From: Aedes albopictus
Taxonomy: Eukaryota > Arthropoda > Insecta > Diptera > Culicidae
Direction: 5' to 3'
Length of the DNA stretch: 64,000 nucleotides
Assembly: GCF_035046485.1 (NCBI RefSeq)
Contig: NC_085137.1
Coordinates: 446,466,334-446,530,333, forward strand
A program made the translations under genes and the position numbers. The notes below the pieces were generated by a model. The model made no database searches. It was not told where the DNA came from and saw only the letters and a list, made by a program, of their open reading frames with translations. Positions 1 through 10,539 of this stretch are shown here, piece by piece. Every line of letters starts with the position of its first letter. The first letter of the stretch is position 1.

Positions 1-1
1 C

Positions 2-423
2 AATGAACCGAATGCAATGAAATTTTGATGATTTATGACTCATATAATGAGCTACTAAAAACTTTTGACTAAACTTAAAATTCTTTATATGAAAGAAAAT
101 TAAAACGATAAGATTATGTTTCTAATATAACACCAATTTATCCAAAACTTCAGCATCGTTTCAAAATTCGAGATAGTAATTATAGTTCATTTAAACTTCC
201 TCTAGTTGACTTGAATATATTTATGTTTCGAAGAAAAGCAACCAAATGGCCGGCATCAAATTGAAAAAGTAATGGGATGCATATGAAAAATTGATAAATT
301 TACTAAAAAAAACATAGAATAAATGAAATTGCTATAACTTTTATTCTTATTGATAATTTCGAGTTTTTCAAAGTTTATTATATGAGTCATAAATGATCAA
401 AATTTCATTGCATTCGGTTCATT
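2..423. mobile_element. Fold-back MITE, about 50-bp inverted ends
   Basis: The first about 47 bases (AATGAACCGAATGCAATG...) recur as the reverse complement at 377-423 with one mismatch. The interior is AT-rich and non-coding. The left end coincides with the window edge, so a target duplication cannot be tested. The structure is seen directly; the MITE assignment is inference from long terminal inverted repeats without an ORF. Confidence 0.8.
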
Positions 424-752
424 TAATCCGGAGATATAACAGCTTAAAGTTGGCTATCGGACAAACCTTTTTCTAGAATCTTCCTAACTTCGTGAATTGG
501 ACCACTGATACACACCTAATTGATGAACTTACAGTAAAAATTTGAGAAGATTTGATGCTCTTCTCGAAAAGTTACAGCTAGTTGCACATTTTTTGAACAG
601 TGAAAATTTTACTTGTCCCAGTTATTTTAAGTATCCCCTGTATGTTTCAGAGGCGTATCAAGGCTTTTCAGGAAATTTCAGGAGGATTCAGAAGGCACTT
701 CAGCTGGATTAAGGAGACGCCGCTGGAACGAACCTGCAACTCACTGAGACAC
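424..752. other. Unassigned non-coding stretch
   Basis: AT-rich sequence with no open frame of note and no repeat that I can pair within the window. Confidence 0.5.
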
Positions 753-1530
753 TAGAGTGGAGCTATTTTTACTCTCCGATATATGATTTCCCAAATGGAA
801 AGTGCTCTACTAGTCGAAATAAGTGAGCTGTACAAAAATGAGCGATTTCGGTTGATATTTAAGGGTGGCGCAAAGGGTTCAAGTGAAATTTTTGCTAGAA
901 CAAACTTTCAAAAAACATTTCAAATTTAATTTTTGAACTTAATTTTTCTTGACTAAATTGGTAATTCTAGAACCCAAATTTGTGCTCAAAACTGCGATGT
1001 GGGGTCATCCATAAATCCCATGGTCATGTTGAGGGGGTTGGGGTTCGAGCAAAGACCACGGTCCATACAAATATATTTTTTTATTGTATGAACGAAAGAC
1101 CACGCGAGGGGGGGAGGGTTCGAAATCTTTCAAAAATTTAGCACGTGGTTTATGGACACCCCCTATGTCCACTGGTTTCCGAGATATTTGAAAAAAAAAA
1201 TGTCATACATATTTTGGTAACCATCTCAAAAAAATACTGGTAAACGACATTTTCAAATATCTCAGAAACCAGTAGAGGTATCGCAATTTTGAGCAAAAAT
1301 TTGGTCCAATTGTGTCCTAGAATCACCGATTTAGTCTAGAAAAATTAAGTTTGAAAATAAAATTTGAAATGTTTTTTGAAAGTTTGTTCTAGCAGAAATT
1401 TCACTTGACTACCCCTAAATATCAACCAAAATCGCTAGTTTTTGTACAGGTCACCTATTTGGACTAGTAGATCACTTTCCACTTGGGAAATCATATATCG
1501 GAAAGATTTTTTAGAATTAGCCCCACCCTA
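753..1530. mobile_element. Fold-back element with arms over 200 bp
   Basis: The left arm runs from TAGAGTGGAGCTA at 753 to about 1220. The right arm is its imperfect reverse complement, ending TAGCCCCACCCTA at 1530. The centre lies near 1225. The left arm is interrupted by a 164-bp insertion at 1001-1164 that the right arm lacks. No ORF is present. The TAGRGTGG-type ends suggest an hAT-like MITE, but I see no matching 8-bp flanks. Confidence 0.75.
1001..1164. mobile_element. Small nested MITE (GGGGTCATCCATAAA ends)
   Basis: It starts GGGGTCATCCATAAAT and ends with the approximate complement TTTATGGACACCCCCT. ATGT stands immediately outside both ends (997-1000 and 1165-1168). It interrupts the left arm of the surrounding fold-back, whose right arm runs straight through, so it is an insertion. 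Related short elements with GTCCATAAATTACGTCA-like ends are at about 31922-32075 and 43219-43381. Confidence 0.65.
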
Positions 1531-1751
1531 CTAAGATACCTACAACATTACTGAAACGCTCAAATCATCCTCCTCTTCTCCCCGGGAACAACATTGATCC
1601 ACCTTGAAAACCCCAACAACGCCACTGTAACGATCTGTAACTTCTTGAAACCTCTTGGAAGGTCCCTGACAGGGAAGGCGGATTTGTTTCTGGAAATCTG
1701 AGCGTCTGTTCTCCAGGCGTGTAAAGTTCAGTTCATTTTAGTAGCAGTATT
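1531..1751. other. Unassigned non-coding stretch
   Basis: No ORF, RNA or paired repeat recognised. There are short runs resembling the degenerate CCTTGAAA-type repeat. Confidence 0.4.
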
Positions 1752-2007
1752 TCTCGCGCTCAGTATCATACGGGCGTATCTACAATGATCGATTTCTCTT
1801 GATCGATTTTCTCTTTGGATTATTCCGGGATATACGTTCAATCTTCGGATGATCTCTCTGTGGTTTTCGATGAAGGACGACTAGGGCTAGTATGTAGAAC
1901 ATCAAAAGTAGCCGTATTTTTTTCCGGATCAAGATATTAAGCAAAGAGAAAATCGATGAAGAGAAATCGATGATTGCAGATACGCCTGTATGATACTGAG
2001 CGCGAGA
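1752..2007. mobile_element. MITE with about 65-bp inverted ends
   Basis: The ends begin TCTCGCGCTCAGTATCATAC and are inverted copies of each other over about 65 bp with a few mismatches, including a shared ATCGATTTTCTCTTTG at the inner edge. The interior is about 125 bp and non-coding. Target duplication is unresolved (TT-rich flanks). Confidence 0.8.
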
Positions 2008-2039
2008 TTTTAATTCTCGTTAAGACTGGAAAGCCATCC

Positions 2040-2202
2040 TCCTAGAGGATGAACGAAAACGGCCTACGATTCATCGATTTCGCGGCCATCCGAAAACATG
2101 GCTATAAGTAGCAACTTTTTCCAACACAGCCTCACTTATCGATACATCTGGAGATCACCACGTTCTGATTGGTGGACAACACTTCTCCGACATTAAAGGC
2201 GC
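2040..2202 (+). pseudogene. RTE-type retrotransposon remnant: endonuclease part
   Basis: Broken reading gives an ENGLRFIDFAA-like stretch followed by a frameshifted HVLIGG..HFSDIKGAR-like stretch, the arrangement of the apurinic-like endonuclease of mosquito RTE elements. Stops and frameshifts are present, so it is dead. The remainder of the same element appears after the SINE at 2203-2827 and after the DNA element at 3320-4711. Family by pattern recognition only. Confidence 0.55.
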
Positions 2203-2827
2203 CCGTAGATGCTACTCCAGTATCGCCAGACCAGTTACACTCACACAAGGAACCAATGAGATTATCTGCCGGAGCATCTTCAGTGTGTGAGCGTTGGTGA
2301 TCTTCTATTTTTGGGCGACAATGGCGCCTGCCACGTCAGGTTACAGGTCAATGTGGAGAAGGGGAATGATGTGATGATTGCAATCGTTTGTATCCACATC
2401 AGACTGAATATATTTACCTCTGCGTCTGCACAAACTCATGCGGATGTCGGAGTGTTGGTGCGATATGATTGGTAGAGGGCTCACACATTGGTGCGTGGAT
2501 GCCAGGCGTAAAGTGAAAGATTAGTGCGATTATTACTATGAAGTTAAAGCAGTACAGTTCGCTTGATTGCATAACTTGTAGGCGTTATTTGATAGATTGA
2601 CACTGTGCTGTAAAAGTTTGAAGGAAGAGAAACGGTTTTTCAACTATTTCTGGTTCTAGCGATGGCTATGAGCATATGAATATACATGAGTTGTATAAAT
2701 AGAGAGGAGAGTATAGAGAAAGTGGATAGAAAGATACAAAGTAGAAGGAAAAGAACAGGCCTGGGATTGAACCCAGGACCTTCTGCATATGCATTAGAAG
2801 TGGTAGCCACTAGACCACCAAACCCGT
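2203..2827 (-). mobile_element. tRNA-headed SINE (copy A), reverse strand
   Basis: On the reverse strand a tRNA-like head (A box TGGTCTAGTGGCTACC at 2802-2817, B box GGTTCAATCCC at 2763-2774) is followed by a body of about 550 bp. It is closely similar over its length to the forward copy at 31111-31758. Its last about 280 bp also match 47642 onward and 15703 onward. The GAGCAT/GAGCTT tail seen in those copies is missing here, so the 3' end is clipped. It sits inside the RTE remnant. Confidence 0.75.
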
Positions 2828-2828
2828 C

Positions 2829-3317
2829 TTGCAGCCGTATGTCGCCTCAGCATACACGCAGAATCTCGAGGCACCATTGCCAGACGAGGGCAAGCCCGAT
2901 ATGGTTCCTCTAGAGGACTGCTGGAGAATAGTAAATGCAGCCATCCATGACGCAGCAGAGAGCACCATTGGGTACGTGGAAAGGAGTCGACAGAACGTGG
3001 AACGTTACAAACCGTAGTGGAAACAACAGGCCCGCCCTATTATGAGAGACTGAACACTGTCTGAAATAAGTGGAGTGCTGGAGAATGGAACCTCAGTGCC
3101 GTTCCCACGAAACAGAGAAGCTCAACGCATTCCATAACGGCTTCGTGCCGCGAGCCGAAATGTTCAAAGATAAAGATGGGAGCCTTCTAACGGACGGATG
3201 TAAGGTGATTCAAAGATAGAAGTAGCACTTTGATGAGCACCTGAAAGGCGTGGAAAATAAAGGCACGGGAGAGCACGCCAAGGAGGAAACGACTACGTCA
3301 GTGCAGTAGAAAACGAA
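2829..3317 (+). pseudogene. RTE-type remnant: linker before the RT domain
   Basis: From 2829 the frame reads a conserved linker (..LEAPLPDEGKPDMVPLED.. then ..STIGYVERSRQN..), typical of the region between endonuclease and reverse transcriptase in RTE elements. Stops follow near 3017, and the similarity continues in other frames to about 3310. It ends at the TA target of the DNA element inserted at 3320. Confidence 0.55.
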
Positions 3318-3319
3318 TA

Positions 3320-4711
3320 GGGTAATTCGCCAATTGTTGAACGGTTAGTACTTGCATTTTGGTTTTCGTTTGTTTTACCGTGCATAATTTCACTTTAGTT
3401 GAAAAATATCCAGTGAACGTCTAGATCTACTTATTTCTTATACTGCCCATTGAATTAGTATTCCCTTGAATTCCATTTTCTAAGAGAAAATAGAACATTT
3501 GTATGGGAGGTCTGTAACCCAAATGTTGAACGCTTCCTCAAGCTAGTTCATCCTAATGTTGGACGGTTCTCGCTAATTGTTGAACGCTGGAAGCCTTGTT
3601 CGTAATTGATGACGTGTAACCCGACATAAACCTATCATTCACCTGTTTTTATTTTGGGCATCAAACCCAACATAGACCAAACAGTTATCCGATGTGAGTC
3701 CAACAGTGGTCCAACATTTGATAAAATTTGACCCGACTTTGACCCGACATCCGATATTTTTTCACTCTGGCGGAATTTTTTCAGGGTTTTTCGTGTTTTG
3801 TGCTCAGCTAGTCCCAGTTAGTGACAATTCATTTAAATAACAAGGGATCGCTTATTTGAAGAGAGCTCTAGTGGATTGAAATCGTTTCAAACAGGACTAG
3901 ATGCAAAAATGGCTGAAAAGATTCGATTTGAAGCGAAAGTTACAGAAGAAAAGTACGACTGAAATACTCCTGGAAACCCATAGAATCCACTCAACCCCCA
4001 AGAACACTCATGAAACGACTCTGAAATTCCTTGAAAGCCCGTGAGTTGCTCCCGGACCTCCTGAAACGCCTTGAAATACTCCTGGGACCCCTTAAAACTC
4101 AGAATCCCTCTTGAATACCTCTGGAACGCCCTTGAAACTAATTGAAAACCACTGGAACCTTCCTGAAGCCCGCTGGAATATTCCTGGAACGCCCTTGAAA
4201 CACCATGAATTGCACGGTTAGGAAAAGTGAAAACAAAATCTGGCAGTCATGCTAACATCGTAGGTTATGCAAGTGTTCAACAATTGGATCATGGATGCAG
4301 AATGATAGTGTGATTAGAAAAATATTTTTTTCAAATAAAATTCCAATGAAAATGTGATTTTGAACAATTTCAAACTGTTAAGGACATCCTTCGAGTTCTT
4401 GTAACTATGGTGTGCCTTTGATATTTGTGGTAAATTTGCCCGCAAAGCTTATTTCGTAACAGCAATTTCTTAACATTAATCTTGAGAATTATGCAGTTTT
4501 CGTGTCATCAGCGATACAAAATTTTCAACCAATATTTGTGACGTGAAATATGTATATTTTTTAATTTAATTGGAGCAATATCGTGACACACATGTATATG
4601 CATCTACATCATACGTTAACGTTGAGCGAAAATTACTTAAGTAAGATTTATAATAACATTTTCAGAAACTGTTCAATATTTGGGTAGTGTTCAACAATTA
4701 GCGAATTACCC
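3320..4711. mobile_element. TA-flanked DNA element inside RTE remnant
   Basis: Termini are inverted: GGGTAATTCGCCAATTGTTG at 3320 and the near-identical complement ending at 4711. TA stands at 3318-3319 and 4712-4713. The 1.39-kb interior has no transposase ORF, so it is non-autonomous. It holds a CTTGAAA-rich irregular repeat (about 3955-4210). RTE coding similarity resumes directly after it. TA flanks fit Tc1/mariner-like mobilisation; that is inference. Confidence 0.8.
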
Positions 4712-4713
4712 TA

Positions 4714-5015
4714 TGATTCAAATCCCAGGCTGATAAAAGTTAAGAATGCCAGTCACCAGCTCAAAACCAACAAATCAGCTGCTAAGGATGGTATCGCATG
4801 TGAACTCAGCAATATGGGTCCAGAATAGTTGGCCACCAGCCTGCGTTGGATCTGGATAAATACTTTTTCCACAAAAAAATACGACCATTTGAAAGGTGAG
4901 AACGTCAGCGTGATTACCATTTTGGATTTCGCTTACAAAGTGCTAGTTTGTTGGTAGAGGAGATTCGTTGAGCCACTGCACAATAAAATAATAGCATGGA
5001 TCAAGCTCACCAATT
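4714..5015 (+). pseudogene. RTE-type remnant: start of RT domain
   Basis: Translation shows QLKTNKSAAKDGIACEL and, after frameshifts, FAYKVL, matching the first RT motifs of RTE elements (QLKNNKAAGKDGI.., ..YKVL). Several stops and indels are present. It is the continuation of the remnant at 2829-3317, and similarity ends near 5015, before the catalytic box. Confidence 0.6.
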
Positions 5016-5104
5016 TATATGTATCCATCTATCTCTCCATCACGGTTATCCGGGGTTTCCGAAAAAGAACGAATCAGAAACTTCACTTTATTCGTTACCT
5101 CCTT

Positions 5105-5400
5105 TTTCTTATTCTTTTGATATTGTCCCCACTGGGACAAACCCTATTTCTCAGCTAAGTGTTCTATGAGTACTTCCACCGTTATTATCTGAGAGCTTTC
5201 TCTGCCAATGGCTTTTTTGCATATGTATACCGTGTGGTAGGCACGAAGGTACTCCATGTTATGCCCAAGAAAGTCAAGGAAATTTCCTTTACGAAAAGTT
5301 CTTGCACCGACCGGGAATCGAACACGTCATTCTCAGCATGGTCATGCGGAATACCCACGCCTTGTAAAGTTGTGATTACATTGTGGATCTTATTAATTAT
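5105..5400 (-). mobile_element. tRNA-derived SINE, reverse strand
   Basis: The reverse strand shows a B box GTTCGATTCCC (5313-5323) in a tRNA-like head, a CGTAAAGGAAATTTCCTTGA segment, and a 3' part GTCCCAGTGGGGACAATATC with an AGAAAAAGG-rich tail near 5105. Its 3' part resembles the forward-strand SINE tails at 56085-56316 and 57195-57345. No ORF is expected. Confidence 0.7.
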
Positions 5401-6310
5401 GTGCAGGGTTGCAGTGCTCGCCTTGATACGACAAACCGTTTCCGAAAGGGCAATTGTTATCGTTGTAACTGATATTTAGATGTCTAGAGATGGTTTCCAA
5501 TGGTTTCATTTAAAATATATTCAAATTTCACAATTGTTGTTTTAACTGCAGTAACATTCTAGTTCTGTCCCTTAACCAAACCTGGAACCCGTCCAAATTT
5601 CCGTTGTTTTTTTCACCTCGCAAACATTCTACATCCGAACCAGCTGGATTGGAAACGCTTTTCAATTAGTGCAGGCGCCTGTAAAACTTTTAATTGATTC
5701 CCGCCTTTGGATCGCGAAAAAATCATCTCGCCAACGAAAATCCAAACCCGGATAATTGCCGCCAAACAGAGCTCAGAGGGCCTCCCGTTAAAGCCCTCAC
5801 ATCCGCACCACCAGCAGTCCGTCAGTGGGAGAGACCTTGCATGACTGTGCACATTCGACGATCGGTAAACTTAAACCGTATCACTTTTTTTCTCTACCGC
5901 CGCCCGCTGCCCTTGCATCTCTTCCACCAGAGATGGTGCGGTGCTGGTGGAAACCGCATGTTTTCGTGAGCATGTTCAAACAAATAACATGCATGCCTAC
6001 TTTTACATGTGTGCCTATCAATTTCAACCCACTTTCAAACTTCCCAAACAGAGTCAGACGGACCGAGTGAGGCTGCTGCTTGGGCTGCTGCATACTTGCA
6101 CTTCCGACATACCAATGCCAATCTTCTTGCCGTGGACGTGCGTGGGAGAATGGGGGAAAATGCAGTTCCCAAGGGTAACTCGACCTTACAAAAACAACTT
6201 ATATTTAAGGGCAGTTTTGTAATACAAAACTTTTTTTTGGGCTCAAATAGCCGCAGTGGTGAACGCGAGAGTATTCAGTAATGAAACCGTTCAGAGGATA
6301 AGGGGTTCCA
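5401..6310. other. Low-repeat non-coding stretch
   Basis: The region is more GC-rich than its surroundings from about 5620 to 6200. Several short overlapping ORFs on both strands have no recognisable domain and no consistent frame. No repeat partner is visible in the window. It may be unique host intergenic sequence. Confidence 0.4.
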
Positions 6311-7793
6311 CCCAGTAAACATTTTGGTCTGTATTATTTATGCTATACATCACCATATAAGAACCAACTCTATCGTATATAGTGCACAAATCTTCTATAT
6401 ACGTACCAAAGTGGAGGCCATATGCATACTTCAGAAGACTTTTTTCGACTTCCTCTGATTAGTATTATGATTTGCCAAATTGACGATACAAAACGACATC
6501 ATATGATTAACATACGATGTCCGTTTTATGTAAGAAAATAAAAAAAACAAATATCGGCATCTAGATTCGCACACGGAACCCCGTGATTCATAGTTGAATA
6601 CCATACCACTGACCTAACTAGTCATTCGTGAAGGGAGTTCAAATTTAGACAAACATAAACTTAAGCATCCTATCCGATAGCACTTGCCTTGTTATTTGCT
6701 AACGATTACTGGATAGCAAATTTTTCTAAGTTATTGCGATCCCATTTGATGCTTTTCATAGGGAATCGCGCCACTTGGGCGGTGGCTTCTATATTCGTCT
6801 GTTTTCCACAAAAACTCAGTCAAATTTGAACCAATTGACACAACTTTTGGAATGTGGTGAGATAGGCATCTACCCGTGTACAACATTTCAAGTCAATTGG
6901 TTCAAAATTGACTGAGTTATAGTGGAAAACAGACGAATATAGAAGCCACCGCCCAAGTGGCGCGATAGCCTACTCGAATTATACAAACAATTTTGATCTG
7001 TCAATTATACAACTTACAACGATTTTGAATTGCGGTATTTACGGCAAGTCATATTGTAAACACAACTTTTACATCGCGTACAAAAAGTCGTCATCAATCG
7101 TCGTCATCGCCGCCGCCGCGAAAAAAGTTGATTATTCGTCGTTGTCCGATGGGAACCTGCTCCCAGAATCGTTAATCGATCAGTGCAGTGGTCATTAGTT
7201 GATAAGAAACCTACAAGGTGTATCCTGAAGCAACGTCTTCCGAGAGCCGACGTCGCACTGTTGACTAAGAGAACAGGCATCGGATCCCCGTATATTAGTG
7301 CGCCCGCAGGCTAGGTAATTCAATTGGATAAAAGTGCAGCTTACTTTTACCTGGATCATGCCCTTGAGCCCGACTGCCGTGTATCCTGCATCCCACATCT
7401 TAGCCAAAGGTAAATATTTTCGAAACGAGGCCGAATTTTGTCTAGTGCATGTCCAAATTCTCTTCTTCAGAAAGGAACAAAATTTTCATTTGTGCTGATC
7501 GGCGCCGTACGTGGGTTATATTTTTCTCAAAGTGACTGCGATTTCGATTGTTACCCTTATGACCCGATATGTAGGCTATCAGTTCTTACGATTTGTAACG
7601 ATTTTGTATCATGGTCTGTACGGTGCGTTTTATTTCCAAAGTGAAGTGTCGTTATCGAATCGCAATGATGATGTTTATACAATTAGCCGTGTCATTCTTA
7701 CTACAAAATTAACCAATTTATGCGATTCTGATTTTGAATGAAATAAAATGCGATTTTGTTATTACATTCAAATACGATAGGTGGTTTACTGGG
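6311..7793. mobile_element. Possible CCCAGTAAAC-ended DNA element
   Basis: CCCAGTAAAC at 6311 is mirrored by GTTTACTGGG ending at 7793. Only about 10-12 bp pair and I find no clear target duplication, so the pairing could be chance. Other CCC...GGG-ended candidates are at 23552-23754 and 59802-60924. The interior has no transposase ORF and holds the hairpin at 6765-6966. Confidence 0.4.
6765..6966. mobile_element. 202-bp hairpin MITE, perfect 45-bp ends
   Basis: The first 45 bases (ATCGCGCCACTTGGGCGGTG...) and the last 45 are exact reverse complements. Pairing continues imperfectly for another about 30 bp around CAATTGACTGAG-like sequence, leaving a small loop. The perfect arms indicate a young insertion or ongoing homogenisation. 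Confidence 0.85.
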
Positions 7794-8384
7794 CAATCCC
7801 TATAACTTTTTATTCTGGAAACTCCCTTGGCGTCCCTTGGCATTTTACGCCTACTCCTCCACCTTGATGCGTATTCCACGGCTGGACGGACGAACAGATG
7901 AGAAACTAAATCGGAACGAGGGTAGCCCTTCCGCGAGGCGAGCAAACCAGCTCCATGCGATCGTGCCCATCCACGAACACATCTCGGTTTGGGCAACCCT
8001 CTAGGTCGGTCTGGATTCAACGCTGTGAAACTTCCTCCAAGCGAAAGCAAAACGAGCGGCATTGCATTGCCAGGCAGCAGCGGCAGCAGAGGCAGAATTA
8101 ATTAAACTTCTTAAAAATTATGTAGTTCACTGGAATCGAAACGATTAACTAAATGAAGTTGAATTGCTCTTTCTTTCTTTGCTTGCTTCGCCGCTCGACC
8201 CGAACGTGCAGTATTGTCTGTTGGTTCGTGGGGCGTTGTTGGAGAAGTTTGAGGGGTCTCCCGTGAATCGCTGTGCATTCTTGTGCATAAGGTATTGAAA
8301 TAAAGATATGGATGCAAGGAACTGTGAAGTGAAATTGCATCAACAATTTATGTAGTAGAGCAATAACAATAAATTCAGCATTAG
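7794..8384. other. GC-richer low-repeat stretch
   Basis: Roughly 7820-8100 is GC-rich and free of recognisable repeats. Short ORFs lie on both strands with no domain. It could be conserved host non-coding sequence; nothing in the sequence assigns a role. Confidence 0.35.
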
Positions 8385-8387
8385 TTA

Positions 8388-9068
8388 CACTAGTTTACAA
8401 AATAAAACGAAAGTCAAGAACTTCTGTTAACGACCAAAGTTTTTGAAGCATAATTTAGCGCTGATTTCGAAACCGTGCTTCAAAAAAAATAAAGTAGAGC
8501 AATTTTTGAGTTTTAGCTCAATATCGAGTTTTACAACTTTTTAAAATATGGAATTTAATAAAATTCAAATATCTTGCGTTTTGTTCAACCAATTTTAAAT
8601 CTTTTTCCATAAATATAGAAAAGTATAATATAATACCATTCGATCATCTGAATACAGGTTTGGCGTCAGATTGATGAAATTCAAGATATTGGCGAGTTTT
8701 GGGGACGATCTCCTTAAATTTTAGCAAAATTTCCAAAAATATATGAAGAATTGTATTTTCATCAATAAGAAAAAAACAATTTAAAAATTATTTCTCAACA
8801 TTTATTTGACATACCATATGTAGGCGAGTTACAGTAAAAATTTCAGCTCAATCGGAGCATTGATTACGGAGAATGAGATGTTTGAAGTGAGCGACTTTGC
8901 TTAAAAATAGAACAAAAAGCGATTTCATATCATCAACCTTGTATGGAAAGTCGAAAAAAAAATCCGCTCTACTGTAATTTTTTTCCTTCGCGTTTTTGAA
9001 CTCAGGGCATGATTCTACACCAAAAACGATCATCAGCTTACCGAGTTCAAAAATGCTGTAAACTAGTG
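8388..9068. mobile_element. TTA-flanked MITE, complete copy
   Basis: Termini CACTAGTTTACA (8388) and TGTAAACTAGTG (ending 9068) are inverted, with TTA at 8385-8387 and 9069-9071. The 681-bp body is non-coding. A second copy, truncated on its right, starts at 13227 after TTA. A 3-bp TTA duplication fits PIF/Harbinger-type elements. Confidence 0.8.
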
Positions 9069-9113
9069 TTATCAAATCATTCGTTTTGTTTTATCTAACA
9101 TCTTTAACAGCTA

Positions 9114-10410
9114 CCGTCAAATGGGGTAACTTGCAACACTTTTCGACTTTGAAGCAACATCATTGAAAATCTAAACATTTCAAACATACGGTAAAGCATC
9201 GTGTACACTAATTACCACGAGTAGAATGCTATGCAGAACTTCATTTATTAAAATACGTTGCCACCTAAACAGGAGGTGTGAAATACATGCTTGTTGCAAG
9301 TTACCCCATCTGTGGGGTAACTTGCAACATACGACATGAAGCTAAGTTAGCTACCATTAAACTGAACTAATATTTTAGTTCTTGATCATACTATAAGTTT
9401 TTGAAGTAATGCATGAAAAATGCTTTGAAAAGATGTAAACTAACCAATTAAATTATTTTTTTCCCTTAAGAATTGGTAGTTATTTTAAGCAAGAGTATAT
9501 CGTTTCATAGCAGGTCTTACGTCCCTCAAATATAAAATAATTATGAATCTCATGACTCAGTACTATGTAGTTACAAAATGTCAACAATGCTCAATGTAAT
9601 TTGTTGGAAAGGTAAAGTGAGTCATCATTTTCAGTATGAAGTGGTGTTTGGCTACTTCAGCTCAAATTACATGTTTTAAACACCCATTCAACAATTTACA
9701 AACTATAAAAGCCGTCAATTTGGGCATTCTATTGGAATAGTTCTGTCAATCTAGGTTCAGATTAGATTTTGGGGATTGTTTTAGAAGGTTCATAAACTGA
9801 ATTAAACTTTCATTAAGGTGAAACATGAATGAAGTTTCAAAATATGGAAGTCTTTAACAATGTTTGAAAGACACGTGTAAAAAAAATGGTAAAATTGAGT
9901 GGATATTTGAAGATGAACACGTTACGTAATCAATAAATGATTCATTTCGATTATTTTTATCCAAAATATCCTAAAAAGAAAACAAATTATAGAATGTTTC
10001 AACTGTTGCAAGTTACCCCATAGTGGTTGTCGAATATGATTATGATTTTTTACACTACTTAGTCGATAAGTTTATCAAACTTTAATCGTTCAGCTAAGCT
10101 TACTATTAGGTACCCTAACTGCAAGCAAGGTCATCATACTTATCGCACTTACCATAGGAGAGAGGTAAAGCACGATTTTCATACTTGTTTTTATGGCATA
10201 AAATGGGCAAACCGTTTTAACAGTGTAGCTGAACAATAAACAAAAAAACCAAACTGATTTTTTCACTAAAATGATCTTTGGTACACATAATTTTGATAAC
10301 CGAAACGGTGAAGCATACTAGCTTTTAATATTATGAAAAAATAGTTCACATTTAATGTATGTCATAGTGTTGCAAGTTACACCGCTGTTGCAAGTAACCC
10401 CGTTTGACGG
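9114..10410. mobile_element. TA-flanked DNA element with iterated end motif
   Basis: Ends are CCGTCAAATGGGGTAACTTG at 9114 and the matching complement ending CGTTTGACGG at 10410, flanked by TA (9112-9113, 10411-10412). The GTTGCAAGTTACCCC part of the end recurs inside: as a palindrome at about 9293-9330, at about 10003-10020, and beside the right end at about 10369. No transposase ORF. Non-autonomous, Tc1/mariner-like by its TA target. Confidence 0.85.
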
Positions 10411-10539
10411 TAGTTTAATATATTCAATTTAGATGAGACTGAGTTCACAATTCCACATTTGGTTCGCTGCTGCCTGTTTCCAAACTTGAGAACATCCTTC
10501 ACTCGCCAAATCATGCTTGACCTGACCTTAATGTATTCG

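Noticed and set aside
2762..2827. tRNA gene on the reverse strand
   Set aside because: A and B boxes are present but no acceptor stem closes, and the same head starts a long SINE body that recurs at 31111.
5300..5370. tRNA gene on the reverse strand
   Set aside because: The B box is good, but the sequence continues into a SINE body with a shared 3' tail.
6311..7793. Certain DNA transposon with CCCAGTAAAC ends
   Set aside because: Kept only as a low-confidence feature: just 10-12 bp pair and there is no target duplication.
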